The notes beneath the pieces were generated by a model. The model had not been told where the DNA came from. It worked only from the letters and a program-made list of their open reading frames with translations, and made no database searches. A DNA stretch of 64,000 nt from Nothopassalora personata (taxonomy: Eukaryota > Ascomycota > Dothideomycetes > Mycosphaerellales > Mycosphaerellaceae): the NCBI GenBank assembly GCA_033816765.1, contig CM066287.1:2232001-2296000 (forward strand), in the 5' to 3' direction. Made by a program: the position numbers and the translations under genes. Below are positions 43,752 through 54,267 of the stretch, in pieces (the first letter of the stretch is position 1; each line of letters opens with the position of its first letter).

Positions 43752-45221
43752 ATGACCATCCACCTGTACGCGGAACATTTGGTCAACATCCGCGCGCTGT
43801 CAATACAGGCTGCGCTCTCTACCGTCTCCAACAAGGCCACAAGAGCCACCCTTTCCGCGGATGGAAGTGCTCTGACCTTGGCTCATGAAGGCGAAGTCGC
43901 GGCCATACATCTACCCATCAAAGTACATGTACCCGGCGGCCACGATGATGCTACTCTCACCATACCAGCTGCGCCGACTAAGGACTTGAGTTTTCGTGTC
44001 TCGCTACAGGACAAGTCGTCCAGCAACGGCCTTCTGGGCGATGCAAGCCCTGAACAGGGCGACGTAGTGCCGTGGTCTGCTCCCGCCATGACCGCCGACA
44101 CTGCCATTGCCTGTAAAGCCTGCAACGCAGAGCTTGTGAGTCGAGGTCAAGTCAGAGTCTGGAAAGATCTGCCCTCTGAGAACTGGGCGGAGATGATGGA
44201 CTTTTGGCATTGTCACAGGCCGGATGTACCTCATCATCATGACCACAAAACACCCCTTAAGGGGTACAGTGCGGATAGCAAACTTGCAGTCAAGTCGGGT
44301 GTGGGCATGGTCGACCCGACAGACTTTGTTCTGATGCCTGAAGACTGCAGCAACGTGGAGGTAGGTCCCGATCCTAGTCTTTCAGTATGTTGCATTCAAA
44401 CTGGCCACCACTACGGGCAAAAAGAACCGGTCTTCCTGGCCGAAAGGTCTCGCATCAGGGAAAGTTTCGGGATACAACTGTCCAAAATCAAACAGAAGAT
44501 GTCGCAAAGCATGAATCAGCCCGTGTGGTTAGTCACGCAGAGCACTCCTCGCCGTCTTGCGTTTCACCGTTGCGCCTTGGAGCTCATGGGCTTGACGGGA
44601 TTTAAGCTTGATACATACTTGCAACACACCTTGTACAATCAATGCTGATGAACCTTTGGGCAGGCCTCGCTTTCTCCTAGTCAATCCGCAGATGAGTATC
44701 TGACGTGCATTACCTGCACCACCTACGTTGGCCACGTACACTCTTCGACAGGCGGGTACAAGCTGAGGAAAGGCTACTTATCGGTTTCTACATCATCAGA
44801 AGCACCATTCGTATCGTACGACCCTGAAAAGTGGCTCGCCTGTCATTTGTTGTCTTCAATAGAAAGCCAAGGCGTGCGCAAGTTCGTCATACAATCGATC
44901 CGACACACAGAGCCAGCACTGAAAGTCTGGGTGTTCACACCCGATTTCAATGTGTCATCTTCAGCAGCTCCGGATCATCGACCTCTTCGAGCGCTGAAGC
45001 TGCTGTGGCTTGACTGCACAGCATCCACCGACCTGACCAGCGCCTTGACTCGACAAACGCTTTCGGAAGGAGAGTTGGAGTTACATGAGACGGAGATGAA
45101 TCTGCTACGGGACCTGCTTGTTAAAAGCTCTATGCTACTGCCTGAGAGTGCTCGCAAGTTTCAGGCGTGGAACGTTTCGCTCCTCCGCAGGTTCACCAAT
45201 GCTGATTTGGGCCTTGAATAG
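43752..45221 (+). CDS. HECT-like ubiquitin-conjugating-enzyme-binding protein (E3D family)
   Basis: Two exons (43752-44360, 44664-45221) encode 388 residues. Family features are a CKACNAEL pair, the tryptophan block ENWAEMMDFWHCHRPDVPHH, KGYSADSK, and GVGMVDPTDFVLMPEDC before the intron. A CITCTTYVGHV block with GGYKLRKGYLSVS and DPEKWLACHLLSSIESQG follows it. The E3D family (UBE2C-binding) binds E2 enzymes and has a HECT-like C-terminal region. The intron is 303 nt, unusually long here, in phase 0 and open for about 94 codons before a TGA, so intron retention would give a ~298-residue product. The second exon's zinc-type CxxC and the conserved order support removing it. Confidence 0.7.
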
Positions 45222-45294
45222 ACATCCTCAGGGGCACCTGTTCTTTTGCCGCAGATTCCAGACTTGCAGAACAAGGAAGCACTCTCGGCTCTCA

Positions 45295-46758
45295 CTACAT
45301 GAACGGATGAGCTTGCTGCATGGAACTCCCTATAACGCCAGCAAGCTGCGCCATTTCGCTGCCTACACTGCCCCTGCCATGCTCTTCGCCGCTGGCTTCG
45401 CGAACACTTCGGTCTGGGAGAGAAGACTTCTTTCTTCGTCTGTAACAGTTGCAGCGGAAATCACGATCTTCATCTTCTTTGGCCTGCCGCTGCGCAGTCT
45501 GCGCGAATGTGCTGCTATTCATCATCCCAGCATCTCTGGCTGCGACAGCTCGGAGGTAATCATCTCTTGCTTTCGCTTCGGCTTCCGGCGAACTCTTTCT
45601 ATCATCGTCGAAGGTCTTGGCAATATTATCATGGCTAAAGCGCCCTTCTTCGTAGGCTCGCTGGACGCGTTCAAGAAATTTTGCAGCTCTTTGATGCATC
45701 CTGGTCAGCTCAGCCGCGGGAGAGATGGTGTGTGGAGGTGTTATCGCCTTGTGTGCGAGAGTCAGATTTGAGGAAGCTCGCTGGATCTCTTGCCACTGGG
45801 ATCGTGTCGAACATTGCTCCAGCTGTGGCAAGTACTCCAGCAGCTCCTGAGCATCGTTCTCCTGATTGAAGAGCAGATTTGTCTCCGAGTGAGCGGCAGA
45901 GTGAGTTGGTGTCCAATGGCCACTCACAGTCTCTGAATCCTGCGAACGTCGCCAAGGGACGTACCAATCCGCCTGGCTTGGGTACGGTTCAGTAGATGCC
46001 TCTTCTGTAGCCGTATTCTGAGGCACGATATAGTCGACCTCCTTATCTTTCTCATCATCGAAAGTCGTCGTCGGCCACACCGAATCTTTCCTAGTCGGCG
46101 ACTTTGCCTTCTTCCATGTCAGAGAGCTCAACCGCCTCAACCACCCACCTTTTTCAGAAGCACCGCCGGCACCGTTAGCATCAACAGCAACACCACCACC
46201 ACCACCAAACCCCACCATCTCACTCAACCTCCTCGAAGCCTTCCTCTTCTTCACCTGATGATCCTTCTGCCCCTCCCTCTCACCCGCCAAATCACCAACC
46301 CCCCGCTCCTTCCTCCTCTCCGCCCCAGACCGCTTCCGCACTCCAAACCCAAACCCAAGCCCGAAAAGCTCAGAAACCTTCCTTCCTCTATGCCCCCCCT
46401 CAGCTCCATCACGCTCCACCAATCGATCCGTCGAATCGGACACCACCACACTCTCTCTGTACACCACCGAACTCGCCCTCTGCGCCATAGGGCCCGTAGA
46501 CCACGAAGCCGGCCGCACACTCAGCGCCTCATCGGCGCCGATGCGGGACTCGACCATGATTGGAACCTGTCCTGCTGCCCCAGCGATCGAGCACGGCAGA
46601 CGATGTCGACGATGGTGGTCGTAGTCGACATCGTGCTGCGAGGGAGATGTAGGGTGATACATGGCCACGATCGCAACCCCCTGCGTAGAGGAAGCAGCGA
46701 CCTGGAGGGAAGAAGGGAGCAGTGGTACGACTGGAGTAGCGGTGACAGTGGGCAGCAT
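45295..46758 (-). CDS. Uncharacterised basic/acidic fungal protein
   Basis: An intronless frame of 487 residues from an ATG at 46758; a second ATG 32 codons later (MYHPTSPSQHD) may be the real start. The first half is basic and Gly/Arg-rich (HRGRKVSELFGLGFGFGVRK, KASRRLSEMVGFGGGGG). The middle has WLRRLSSLTWKKAKSPTRKD, and the C-terminal half is helical and charged (ELTRMHQRAAKFLERVQRAY, EEGRFSHDNIAKTFDDD). I recognise no domain and see no signal peptide or transmembrane segment. RRLS-type sites could be kinase targets, but this is inference. Its stop is 73 bp from the converging E3D-like gene. Confidence 0.65.
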   Translation of the reverse strand: MLPTVTATPVVPLLPSSLQVAASSTQGVAIVAMYHPTSPSQHDVDYDHHRRHRLPCSIAGAAGQVPIMVESRIGADEALSVRPASWSTGPMAQRASSVVYRESVVVSDSTDRLVERDGAEGGHRGRKVSELFGLGFGFGVRKRSGAERRKERGVGDLAGEREGQKDHQVKKRKASRRLSEMVGFGGGGGVAVDANGAGGASEKGGWLRRLSSLTWKKAKSPTRKDSVWPTTTFDDEKDKEVDYIVPQNTATEEASTEPYPSQADWYVPWRRSQDSETVSGHWTPTHSAAHSETNLLFNQENDAQELLEYLPQLEQCSTRSQWQEIQRASSNLTLAHKAITPPHTISPAAELTRMHQRAAKFLERVQRAYEEGRFSHDNIAKTFDDDRKSSPEAEAKARDDYLRAVAARDAGMMNSSTFAQTAQRQAKEDEDRDFRCNCYRRRKKSSLPDRSVREASGEEHGRGSVGSEMAQLAGVIGSSMQQAHPFM

Positions 46759-47287
46759 TGCACTCCGCTATGATGCTCCGGACTCTCGCGAGAGCGGGGA
46801 GCGGGGAGCGGACAGTTGGTAGCAATAGCATATCATTGCGTCAAAGCGACCCGAGTCCATGGCCATGTTCTTACAATCACATGGCGAGTAACAGGCTGGC
46901 AGGCGAGATAAAAGCAGTGACCAGGTAATTGGGAAAGCAAGTTTGGTCATCCTCCATATCCTTGGTATCATTCATCGGAGGTACAAGTGGTACACTCTCA
47001 AAGCTATCTAGTTTACAGTTCATCTCTCAATCTCTTATAAAGGAGTCGTGTCATACCGCAATCATGTCCAACACCAGCACCTGAAGCACCACTCGCCAGT
47101 GAAGATAGGTCAAGCAGGACAGCATTCTTGGAGGTAGACCGGGGATCTCGATCATCGAATCGCATCTCATCCGTTCTGTTGTAGTTCTGAAATCGTGCAT
47201 CAGCTTGTCGAGATGACAAAGCTGGAAATGGTGGAATCTGGTAGGCCAGCTTTTTGTGTTGAGCTTGGCGTTGTGGCTGACTCCTGT
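46759..47287. other. Intergenic, no supported gene
   Basis: The 529 bp hold the promoter of the gene ending at 45295 and the 3' end of the C2H2 gene. No coding frame or repeat is supported. Confidence 0.35.
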
Positions 47288-48691
47288 TTAATGAGCTTTC
47301 TTCAGCTCTGGGAACAGCTCCTCGAGTGTGCTGTCGCCCGTCGTCAGGGCTGGAGCTCCGTTCACATCCAAATGAGACCCAAAGTTGTTGCCCATGGCGT
47401 CTATGTTGCCCCAGCTGGGTTCGGTTGGCAGTGACGGGAACATGTCGCCGCTGGTGGCTGCCGGTGCGGTGTGACCGAACAGGGTGAAATCGGCAGACGG
47501 TCCACTGGAGCCACTGTAACCATAGCCTTCATCAAGGTTCATGGCATCGTTGGTGAAAGTCTGATCCATCTGTGCACCCGGCGACACATGCGGCATCGAA
47601 GCACCTGTGCTTACGCCGCCTGCGTTGGAATTTGGCGTGAATGGTGGAAATGTAAAGTCGCTGAAGTCATAATCGCCCATCGCGTACTCGAACGGCGAGT
47701 TGTCATCAAATGCACTGCCGTCGAACATGGCAGAATGGGATGACAACGAGGCGGAGGCGCGGCGCTCTTCGCTCATGGCCGGCGTGATAGGGAACGCCGA
47801 GGTGGGGAAGTTCTGCATATCGTTGAAGTCGAAGTTCATGTTCATGTTAAAGTGTCCAGCGAAGTCCGGTGATGGAGCGCTCAAGCACGGAGTGCCATAA
47901 GCCGGCGTACCGTAGTTGCTTGGACCAGCGATCGGCGGTGGCGCCATGGAGCCTTGACGCGATGACTCGGACCACGTCTGATTCGACGGAGAAGGTGCGA
48001 TGGGCGTCAAAGGCGTGAGCATTGTTGAGGATGGCGAAGGGGGTACGGAGCCTTGGTGTAAGCGAACGACATTCGATGCCCGACCCTTGCCGTTGCTCTT
48101 CGATCGGATGTAGTTCCACCCATGCGCCTTCTCCATGTGTTGCTTGCAATTACTCTCACGCTTGCTAGTGTATGGGCAAGGTGTGAACAAGCAGTGGTAT
48201 AGTGATGGTGTCGAGGAGTGCTTGTCATTGACGTGACGGTCGCGCTCCTTCTCAGTGGGCCAGCCATACTCGTGATACTTGCAGTCCAGTTCCGAGCACT
48301 TCCATGGTCGCTCATGGGTCTTGATATGCTTTGTCAAATCGCAAGGACGCTTAAACTCCTTTGTGCAGATCTCGCAGGTATGAACTTCTGGCTTCGCGTT
48401 CTTCTTGCGGCGGGCCATCGACCGCACGACCTCTTCATCGTCGGCATCGGTGGCAGGACGCTTGCCATTCATGTCAGAACATGCAAGTTCCTTCTCCGAG
48501 ATGGGCTCGCCAGTGGCGACTGATATAATCTTTCCGTCCGGCATATGACGAACAAGCTCAGCTGGCTTCCCGTTGTGAGTCACGCCCCCATGGAGTGAGA
48601 CATGCTCGTCCCTGGAATTGTTAGCACGTGATAGATTGGTACAACGCAAATTGTGACGCATGTCTCTGGCATGCGAGTTGGCCGTTGCCAT
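47288..48691 (-). CDS. C2H2 zinc-finger transcription factor
   Basis: A frame of up to 467 residues from an ATG at 48691. Three fingers lie in the N-terminal third: HTCEICTKEFKRPCDLTKHI (classical), WKCSELDCKYHEYGWPTEKE with HVNDKH, and YHCLFTPCPYTSKRESNCKQ with HMEKAHGW (C-x4-C types). An NLS-like ARRKKNAK precedes them. The rest is Ser/Pro/Gly-rich with acidic activation-like tracts (FDDNSPFEYAMGDYDFSDF) and ends STLEELFPELKKAH. The start is uncertain. A strong acceptor-like site (gctaacaattccag, near 48612) lies just before the conserved DEHVSLHGGV, so the first ~27 codons may be intron and the real start may be in an upstream exon or at the ATG at 48544. I cannot assign an orthologue. Confidence 0.75.
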   Translation of the reverse strand: MATANSHARDMRHNLRCTNLSRANNSRDEHVSLHGGVTHNGKPAELVRHMPDGKIISVATGEPISEKELACSDMNGKRPATDADDEEVVRSMARRKKNAKPEVHTCEICTKEFKRPCDLTKHIKTHERPWKCSELDCKYHEYGWPTEKERDRHVNDKHSSTPSLYHCLFTPCPYTSKRESNCKQHMEKAHGWNYIRSKSNGKGRASNVVRLHQGSVPPSPSSTMLTPLTPIAPSPSNQTWSESSRQGSMAPPPIAGPSNYGTPAYGTPCLSAPSPDFAGHFNMNMNFDFNDMQNFPTSAFPITPAMSEERRASASLSSHSAMFDGSAFDDNSPFEYAMGDYDFSDFTFPPFTPNSNAGGVSTGASMPHVSPGAQMDQTFTNDAMNLDEGYGYSGSSGPSADFTLFGHTAPAATSGDMFPSLPTEPSWGNIDAMGNNFGSHLDVNGAPALTTGDSTLEELFPELKKAH

Positions 48692-48918
48692 ATTGGTTGA
48701 TCTTGCTTTGCTTGGTGTGAATGCTCGCAATAGAAGTTTGAGCAAGCACTCGACAAAGTTTGAATTGCCAGCTGAGACATGCACGACGCTCAACAATAGC
48801 AGTAGCGCTATTGTCGAATGTTGTGGCGATGCACATCCAGTGACTCGTGCCATTGGCGCTCACAATACCAGAGGGTGCAAGTACGGCCACAATAGGGCTT
48901 GGCAAGGGAACAGTGTAC

Positions 48919-50082
48919 TTACTTTGTGACATCCATCGCGTCGGTGCTTTCGCCCTTGGCTTGCTTCTCCCTCGTAGCAGCCAGGATCATCGCGTATCGG
49001 CGGATCTGTAGAGCAATGTTAATAACCGCTGCGGCGCCCTCAGGCGGCAGTAACCCAAGACGAACCTGCTCAACCAAATCAAAGAAGTAGCCTTGCGTAT
49101 ACGGTCGATCTGTCGGCGCTCGCTGGTCGGACTCGTGAAGTTTCGTAACCGTAGTATGGAGGACGCGGATCGTTCGTTCGCAGAAATGAAGGTACTTTCG
49201 AGGAGAACGCGAATAGTCCTGAACGCCAGAACATCCATGAGTAAATGCGCAATCCGAACCCGTACGGATGCGAGGACTTACCGGTGCGAGGAAGATCAGT
49301 GTCTTCTCAAGGTCACGAAGGTTTGTGATTTCCTTGTCGCCAATGCGAGAAGGAACACTCTTGATGAGGTCGTGAAACTCCCGGAGAGAGTCCTCATGCA
49401 GGATAGGCTTGATAATGTGCTTGTGGATTTGGTCGGCAGCATACTTGCTCAGGCCACGCTCTTCGTCTGCAGCATCAGAGATGCCGGAGAATGACTGATG
49501 GTTGACTGCAGAGGGCGCTGAACAGACTAATGCAGCGTTAGTACAACCCAAAGAGGGCGCGGGGATATGCTCACCGGTACGGACTGAACCCTTGGCGGTT
49601 GAGTCGGATGCAGATTCTGCGGAGTCGGCGACTGACGTTCCAATGCCACTATCCGAGGAATGGCTGTGATGACGGGTGCGAGTCCTCTGGGAATGACCAC
49701 GCACAGTCGCGTGGTCGACCATGAAGGTGGGCACCGGGAGTACCTCAGGCTCGCTTAACACATTTCCAAGAGCGACCGTAGACTTGGTAGCAATGGCCTT
49801 GTCCACCTTGTTCAGCAGCTGGGCAACACGACGCTCTCCCGCACCAATCAGAAGGTCCTCCAGCGATTGGGGAGAGGTAGTGGAGCGCGCGGGCATGGAT
49901 GGTGACTTGGATGTTGACTCGAGCGGGTCCCAGAAGCTGGTCTTGTTGGTGTTTGAATTGGGGTGAAAGGTGTCACCTTTGCGGAGGGACATGTTCTGGA
50001 AGGAGTGGATGAGCGAGGAAGTCATATCAGGTTTATCGGGCCTGGCAGGGCGACGGCGCGGGTTGGAGGCGGCCGAGGACAT
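48919..50082 (-). CDS. Uncharacterised conserved fungal protein
   Basis: Three exons (50082-49575, 49526-49282, 49218-48919) encode about 350 residues. The start is MSSAASNPRRRPARPDKPDM, followed by a Ser/Thr-rich part with SLEDLLIGAGERRVAQLLNK. After the introns come KYAADQIHKHIIKPILHEDS, REFHDLIKSVPSRIGDKEI, then RKYLHFCERTIRVLHTTVTK and RLGLLPPEGAAAVINIALQI, which look like a folded helical domain. I do not recognise the family. Both introns (48 and 63 nt) are multiples of three without stops, so the whole stretch reads as one ORF, but their gt...ag borders and branch-like sequences argue for splicing. A further intron (gtgagt...gcccag) probably lies in the 5' leader at about 50142-50200. 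Confidence 0.65.
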   Translation of the reverse strand: MSSAASNPRRRPARPDKPDMTSSLIHSFQNMSLRKGDTFHPNSNTNKTSFWDPLESTSKSPSMPARSTTSPQSLEDLLIGAGERRVAQLLNKVDKAIATKSTVALGNVLSEPEVLPVPTFMVDHATVRGHSQRTRTRHHSHSSDSGIGTSVADSAESASDSTAKGSVRTGEHIPAPSLGCTNAALVCSAPSAVNHQSFSGISDAADEERGLSKYAADQIHKHIIKPILHEDSLREFHDLIKSVPSRIGDKEITNLRDLEKTLIFLAPVSPRIRTGSDCAFTHGCSGVQDYSRSPRKYLHFCERTIRVLHTTVTKLHESDQRAPTDRPYTQGYFFDLVEQVRLGLLPPEGAAAVINIALQIRRYAMILAATREKQAKGESTDAMDVTK

Positions 50083-51752
50083 GTTGGCGGAGAGGGACTG
50101 AGGCGATGTCCCGATTGAAAGAAGGACCGGGAAGGGCGGTGCCTGGGCAGAGTTAGCAAATATGCAGGCATGCAATGCAGGCTATTGAAAGGTGACTCAC
50201 GGGTAAAGCCAATAGCAGTGCCCGCCGAAGAGGTGGTGGCCCGCGATCAACTGCTCATGCACTGCGGTGCGTGTTTGTGCGCCAGTGTTTCCGTGCAGTG
50301 GAGTGTGTGCCGTACAGATTGACCTTCTGGAACTTATGGAGATGCTGGCGGCCTTCTGGTCACGTTGCGGCGTGCAGGTGTCGAGATGACCCGCGCTGAC
50401 CTGATCGTGTTTCGGGAGCGGGCTGCGATAACGAGACGAGGTCGAGGGAGGAGGTGAGGTCGCGGAGGGTAGACGACGGTGTCGAACGGCGCTGGCTGTG
50501 CTGTGGTGGTGTATTCGCGGATTGGGCGATTGCGACGAGTGGAAACCTGAGGGTGAGTTTGGCGAGTTAATGGTTGCGGCTGCGCAGAAACGTCCCGTCG
50601 TAGTACGCGAGCTCGACTGTTGCCTGCTGCCGCCTGGCTAGTCTGCTGTGGCACAGTGGCACAGCCCGCCAGTGCCGCCCCACGCTCGCTATCTCGATTA
50701 TTATTATTATATATCCATCACCGACGCCGCTTTGCACATTCACACCGACTTCTGCCGTGATGCTGAATGGTTCGTATGCATCCTCTGCGAGCGTCCTCCT
50801 TCCGACGGCCATTTATTCACTGCTTGTTCGTTTTCCCCTCCCCACGACCGATGTTACGACAGGCGCCTGAGGCTTACACTCCGCCACACCGGAAAATGGG
50901 TGGGTCATGCAATGCAAGCTAGGAGGTAGCACCGTACAGTAGCACGCGAGGGAGGACATGAATCAACAAGGGTTGACGGGCTGTCGTTCAATCGTTGTGC
51001 AGGAACAGATGCAGTAGACCTGACGGAGGATGACTGATCACTCCAGACTACAGTACATCGGTAGCTCGGGTCCCATCTAGCTCCGCTGCCGCTTCCTCAC
51101 ACGCGGTTTTCACTCGCCGTATCTGAAGCACTGCGGACGATACTTGTCCTCGACCTTATTCATCACTGCTCGGGGCACCCAATGTGGCCGACTGGTCAGT
51201 CGCCTGAGAAGAACAACCGGCATTACTACTGGAACTTTGAGGACGAGTCAAGGACATGATCCGCCACACAGCAACTTGCTCTTGATGACCTTTCAGATAC
51301 GCACGTTGCATCACGGCTTATCTACCGGCCTCTACGTATGCCTTCACGGATAACTACTTCCCCAGCTCACATCATTAGGTCTTCAACTCTGTCTGCGATG
51401 AAGATCGTGTGAGCATCCCACGGACCCCCGGATGCTGCATACGAGAAGCGAAGGACTCACGCTTGGGTCAATGACATCATCTGACGATACAGTCAGCACT
51501 CCAATCTCAAAGCTTTCATCATGTATCATGGTCCTTCATGATAAAACTGGGCACTGTCAGGCTCTAGACTGGTGCTAATCGATCTTCCTGAGGTGCGTAG
51601 ATCTGGGGAACATGCAGATCTGGGCGTTGGTTACACTTCACATGGTGTGCATCATGACATGGCTCGCAGATCTCGAAACTTGGTAGCCGGACGTGCTGGA
51701 GCCATGTCTCCAGCGGCACTTTAATGATCACGCCTATTGAGGGCGTCTTGAC
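50083..51752. promoter_or_regulatory. 1.7-kb gap upstream of the RGS-LOV gene
   Basis: No gene is supported here. The left end holds the leader and promoter of the gene ending at 48919, including its likely leader intron. An ATTATTATTATATA stretch occurs near 50698-50711. The remainder is the long upstream region of the RGS-LOV photoreceptor gene. Confidence 0.35.
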
Positions 51753-53717
51753 ATGGTCATGGCTGATGCAGGTTTCGAAGGAGCTTCCACACATCACTTG
51801 GACCAGCGCACTCCTTCGCTTCGTCACAAGACAGCTTCGGTCATGTCTAACTTGCGGGTGGTGAACACATCAGGTCGCGATGAAGTCGAGCCTTCGCCTC
51901 AGACTCAATCTTCTGTAAGACGGGGAGAGTCTAGCAGCACGGCTCCTGTTGGATCGTTCCTTGGACGCCCGTTGTCCCCTATCGCATCGCCTGCTCCACC
52001 CAGTGTCTTCGACATCCCAGAACAGGACGAAGGGAGCACGAAGCCAACGACGGCCTTAGAGTCTAACCCAGACGAACAGGACTTTGCAGTGAACTCCAAG
52101 GCCGTCGAGGACGAAACAGATTCGTACAACCTAAAGCCTCCACCGCCGACTACTTCACAGGACAACGTCGAAGCACTGGCTCTGCGCTTCTTTTCCGTGG
52201 ACCATCTAGACTCAATCCTGCGGGACTACTCGCTTGCCTCCCGCTTTGCACGATTCTTGGAGCAGTACCGTCCTCAGCACGCAGAAACTCTCAAGCAGTA
52301 CACGGAATTCAGAAAGGCCATTGCGGCTGTTGAGTACGCGAATGCCATTGCAAGGCAGGTGAAGCCGCAGGATAAGGTGGCTCCTCTCTCTGCAGCGAAG
52401 CTGGACGAGCATTTTGAGTTGAAATCCAAGAAGATAGTGCAAGACCTGGTCGAAGAGGCACTACCGGCGTATCTGACGCATCGGCTGGTTTCACTTGTCA
52501 CCGATACGCTCGTAAAAGAGATCACTGGGAACAGCGCGCCTCTTTTGACGGAACTCATTCCCAGTCTGGCAGAGGTGTACTGTATAACGGATCCATCCCT
52601 ACCTGACAACCCCATCGTCTATGCTTCTGAAGAGTTCTACAATACAACCCAGTACGGCCAGGAGTATGTGATAGGGCGCAATTGTCGGTTCTTACAAGGA
52701 CCTCAGACTTCGACAGCTGCCGTCCGACGGTTGATAGAATGTCTCTCCAAGGGTGAAGAGTCCTGCGAGACAATTCTGAACTATCGAAGAGACGGATCTC
52801 CATTCATGAACCTATTGATGCTGGCGCCCATGTACGATAATAAAGGAACGGTCAGATACTTCCTCGGGTGTCAAATCGACGTATCGCAACTTCTGCAGGG
52901 AGGACGCGGCCTGGAATCTTTCGCACAGCTGCTGGCTCAAGACCGGTCTCGCAGGAGGTTTGGTGATAACCCAGATCGTGGTCCAAAGCAAGTCCTCGGC
53001 GACCTTGGGCAGCTCCTCACTGAGGAGGAAGCCGATATCGTGAAGAACCGCGTCGGTAGGCCTGGTAGCATGGTCTCACAAAGCCCGGGATCGGTGAATT
53101 CTACGACCAGCTCTAGACCTGGCGGAGGCAAGTCGAAGCGCGTCGTTCTCGGCATGGATGAGCCAGCGAACGACGCACAGTTGTGGCCAAGTGCTAGCCT
53201 GGGACATTCGGGCAGGTTGCCTGGTGTCTACCAGAGCTACTTGCTTGTCCGGCCGTATCCTTCGTTGCGCATCACATTTACTTCTCCTGCTCTTCGTATA
53301 CCGGGACTTCTCCAAACCAAGCTACTGGATAGGATTGGTGGATCACCTACCATGAGAGAGGGTCTGGAGGATGCGCTTCGCAAGGGTACAGGCGTTACTG
53401 CGAAGGTGACATGGCTGTCGAATAACTCAGATACTGGACGAACGCGCTGGATCCATTGCACTCCAATGTTGGGAAGTGACGAAAGAGTAGGCGTGTGGAT
53501 GGTCGTAATGGTCGAGAACGAGTCTGTAACCGGATCGTTGAATCGTCAAAATACCACCAGCAGCATCGGTGCTGCTGGATCGCGAGGCGGTGCCCACCAA
53601 TATACATCCAGCAAGCTGTATGCTGACTATCTGAAGCGAGAAGGCAGGCCGGCCACACAGGAGTCGCATCACACGGCCACCTCGAACGAGAATTACGACC
53701 AGTTTCAAGATTTCTGA
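51753..53717 (+). CDS. RGS-LOV photoreceptor
   Basis: A single-exon frame of 654 residues. Residues ~1-135 are disordered, ~140-255 form an RGS-like helical domain (LALRFFSVDHLDSILRDYSL, FLEQYRPQHAETLKQYTEFR, LVSLVTDTLVKEITG), and ~270-385 form a LOV domain. The flavin-adduct cysteine is Cys311 in GRNCRFLQG (308-316). Asn343 and Asn353 in NYRRDGSPFMN and Gln374 in YFLGCQIDV are the FMN contacts expected of a photoactive LOV. Short fungal RGS-LOV proteins such as Botrytis BcLOV4 move to the plasma membrane in blue light. A C-terminal conserved part (SYLLVRPYPSLRITFTSPAL, KVTWLSNNSDTGRTRWIHCT) follows. G-protein regulation by the RGS part is inferred. Confidence 0.9.
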   Translation: MVMADAGFEGASTHHLDQRTPSLRHKTASVMSNLRVVNTSGRDEVEPSPQTQSSVRRGESSSTAPVGSFLGRPLSPIASPAPPSVFDIPEQDEGSTKPTTALESNPDEQDFAVNSKAVEDETDSYNLKPPPPTTSQDNVEALALRFFSVDHLDSILRDYSLASRFARFLEQYRPQHAETLKQYTEFRKAIAAVEYANAIARQVKPQDKVAPLSAAKLDEHFELKSKKIVQDLVEEALPAYLTHRLVSLVTDTLVKEITGNSAPLLTELIPSLAEVYCITDPSLPDNPIVYASEEFYNTTQYGQEYVIGRNCRFLQGPQTSTAAVRRLIECLSKGEESCETILNYRRDGSPFMNLLMLAPMYDNKGTVRYFLGCQIDVSQLLQGGRGLESFAQLLAQDRSRRRFGDNPDRGPKQVLGDLGQLLTEEEADIVKNRVGRPGSMVSQSPGSVNSTTSSRPGGGKSKRVVLGMDEPANDAQLWPSASLGHSGRLPGVYQSYLLVRPYPSLRITFTSPALRIPGLLQTKLLDRIGGSPTMREGLEDALRKGTGVTAKVTWLSNNSDTGRTRWIHCTPMLGSDERVGVWMVVMVENESVTGSLNRQNTTSSIGAAGSRGGAHQYTSSKLYADYLKREGRPATQESHHTATSNENYDQFQDF

Positions 53718-54267
53718 GATAACGACGATCCCGACGATAATGCAGAAGAGGTTCTTATCGGGAGAAAGCTATAAGATATGTCCAAGACGATAGTGCGCAT
53801 ATGGTTGATGGCTTCCCACTTGCTCGCATACACCTGCAAAACATGCCGGAGTCGGGCATTCACTGAGCAGCGCAATGGGAACGTCAATCCTGTCACGACA
53901 TGCCCTGCTACATTGAACACTCAGGCGATAACGGGACACAATTCAAGCGGCCTGGCTCTTTTGCAAATCACGCTCAGAAAAACCAGAGAGATGGTCAATC
54001 GACGATCACGTGTACCGATAGCAGTAAACAAGTGGTGCACTTAGACTTCACCACAATCGCACCCGCACCACAACATCCCGGCAATGTAGTCTTTCATGAG
54101 AGAACCGTTCGAACCGTTACCCAGCAGTCCGAGTGCTTTGTTTCGCAATACTTCTTTGTCGTGTTCTCTGACCTCACAACGACAATAGCATTGTATTACC
54201 TGAACGCTGTGTTGTCAGGCGCGTCGTCGTTCTGGTCTTTCAGCATAAATGCCTAGCCTTCCTTGCA
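53718..54267. other. Intergenic, no supported gene
   Basis: The 550 bp after the RGS-LOV gene contain short frames with no recognisable content. Confidence 0.3.
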
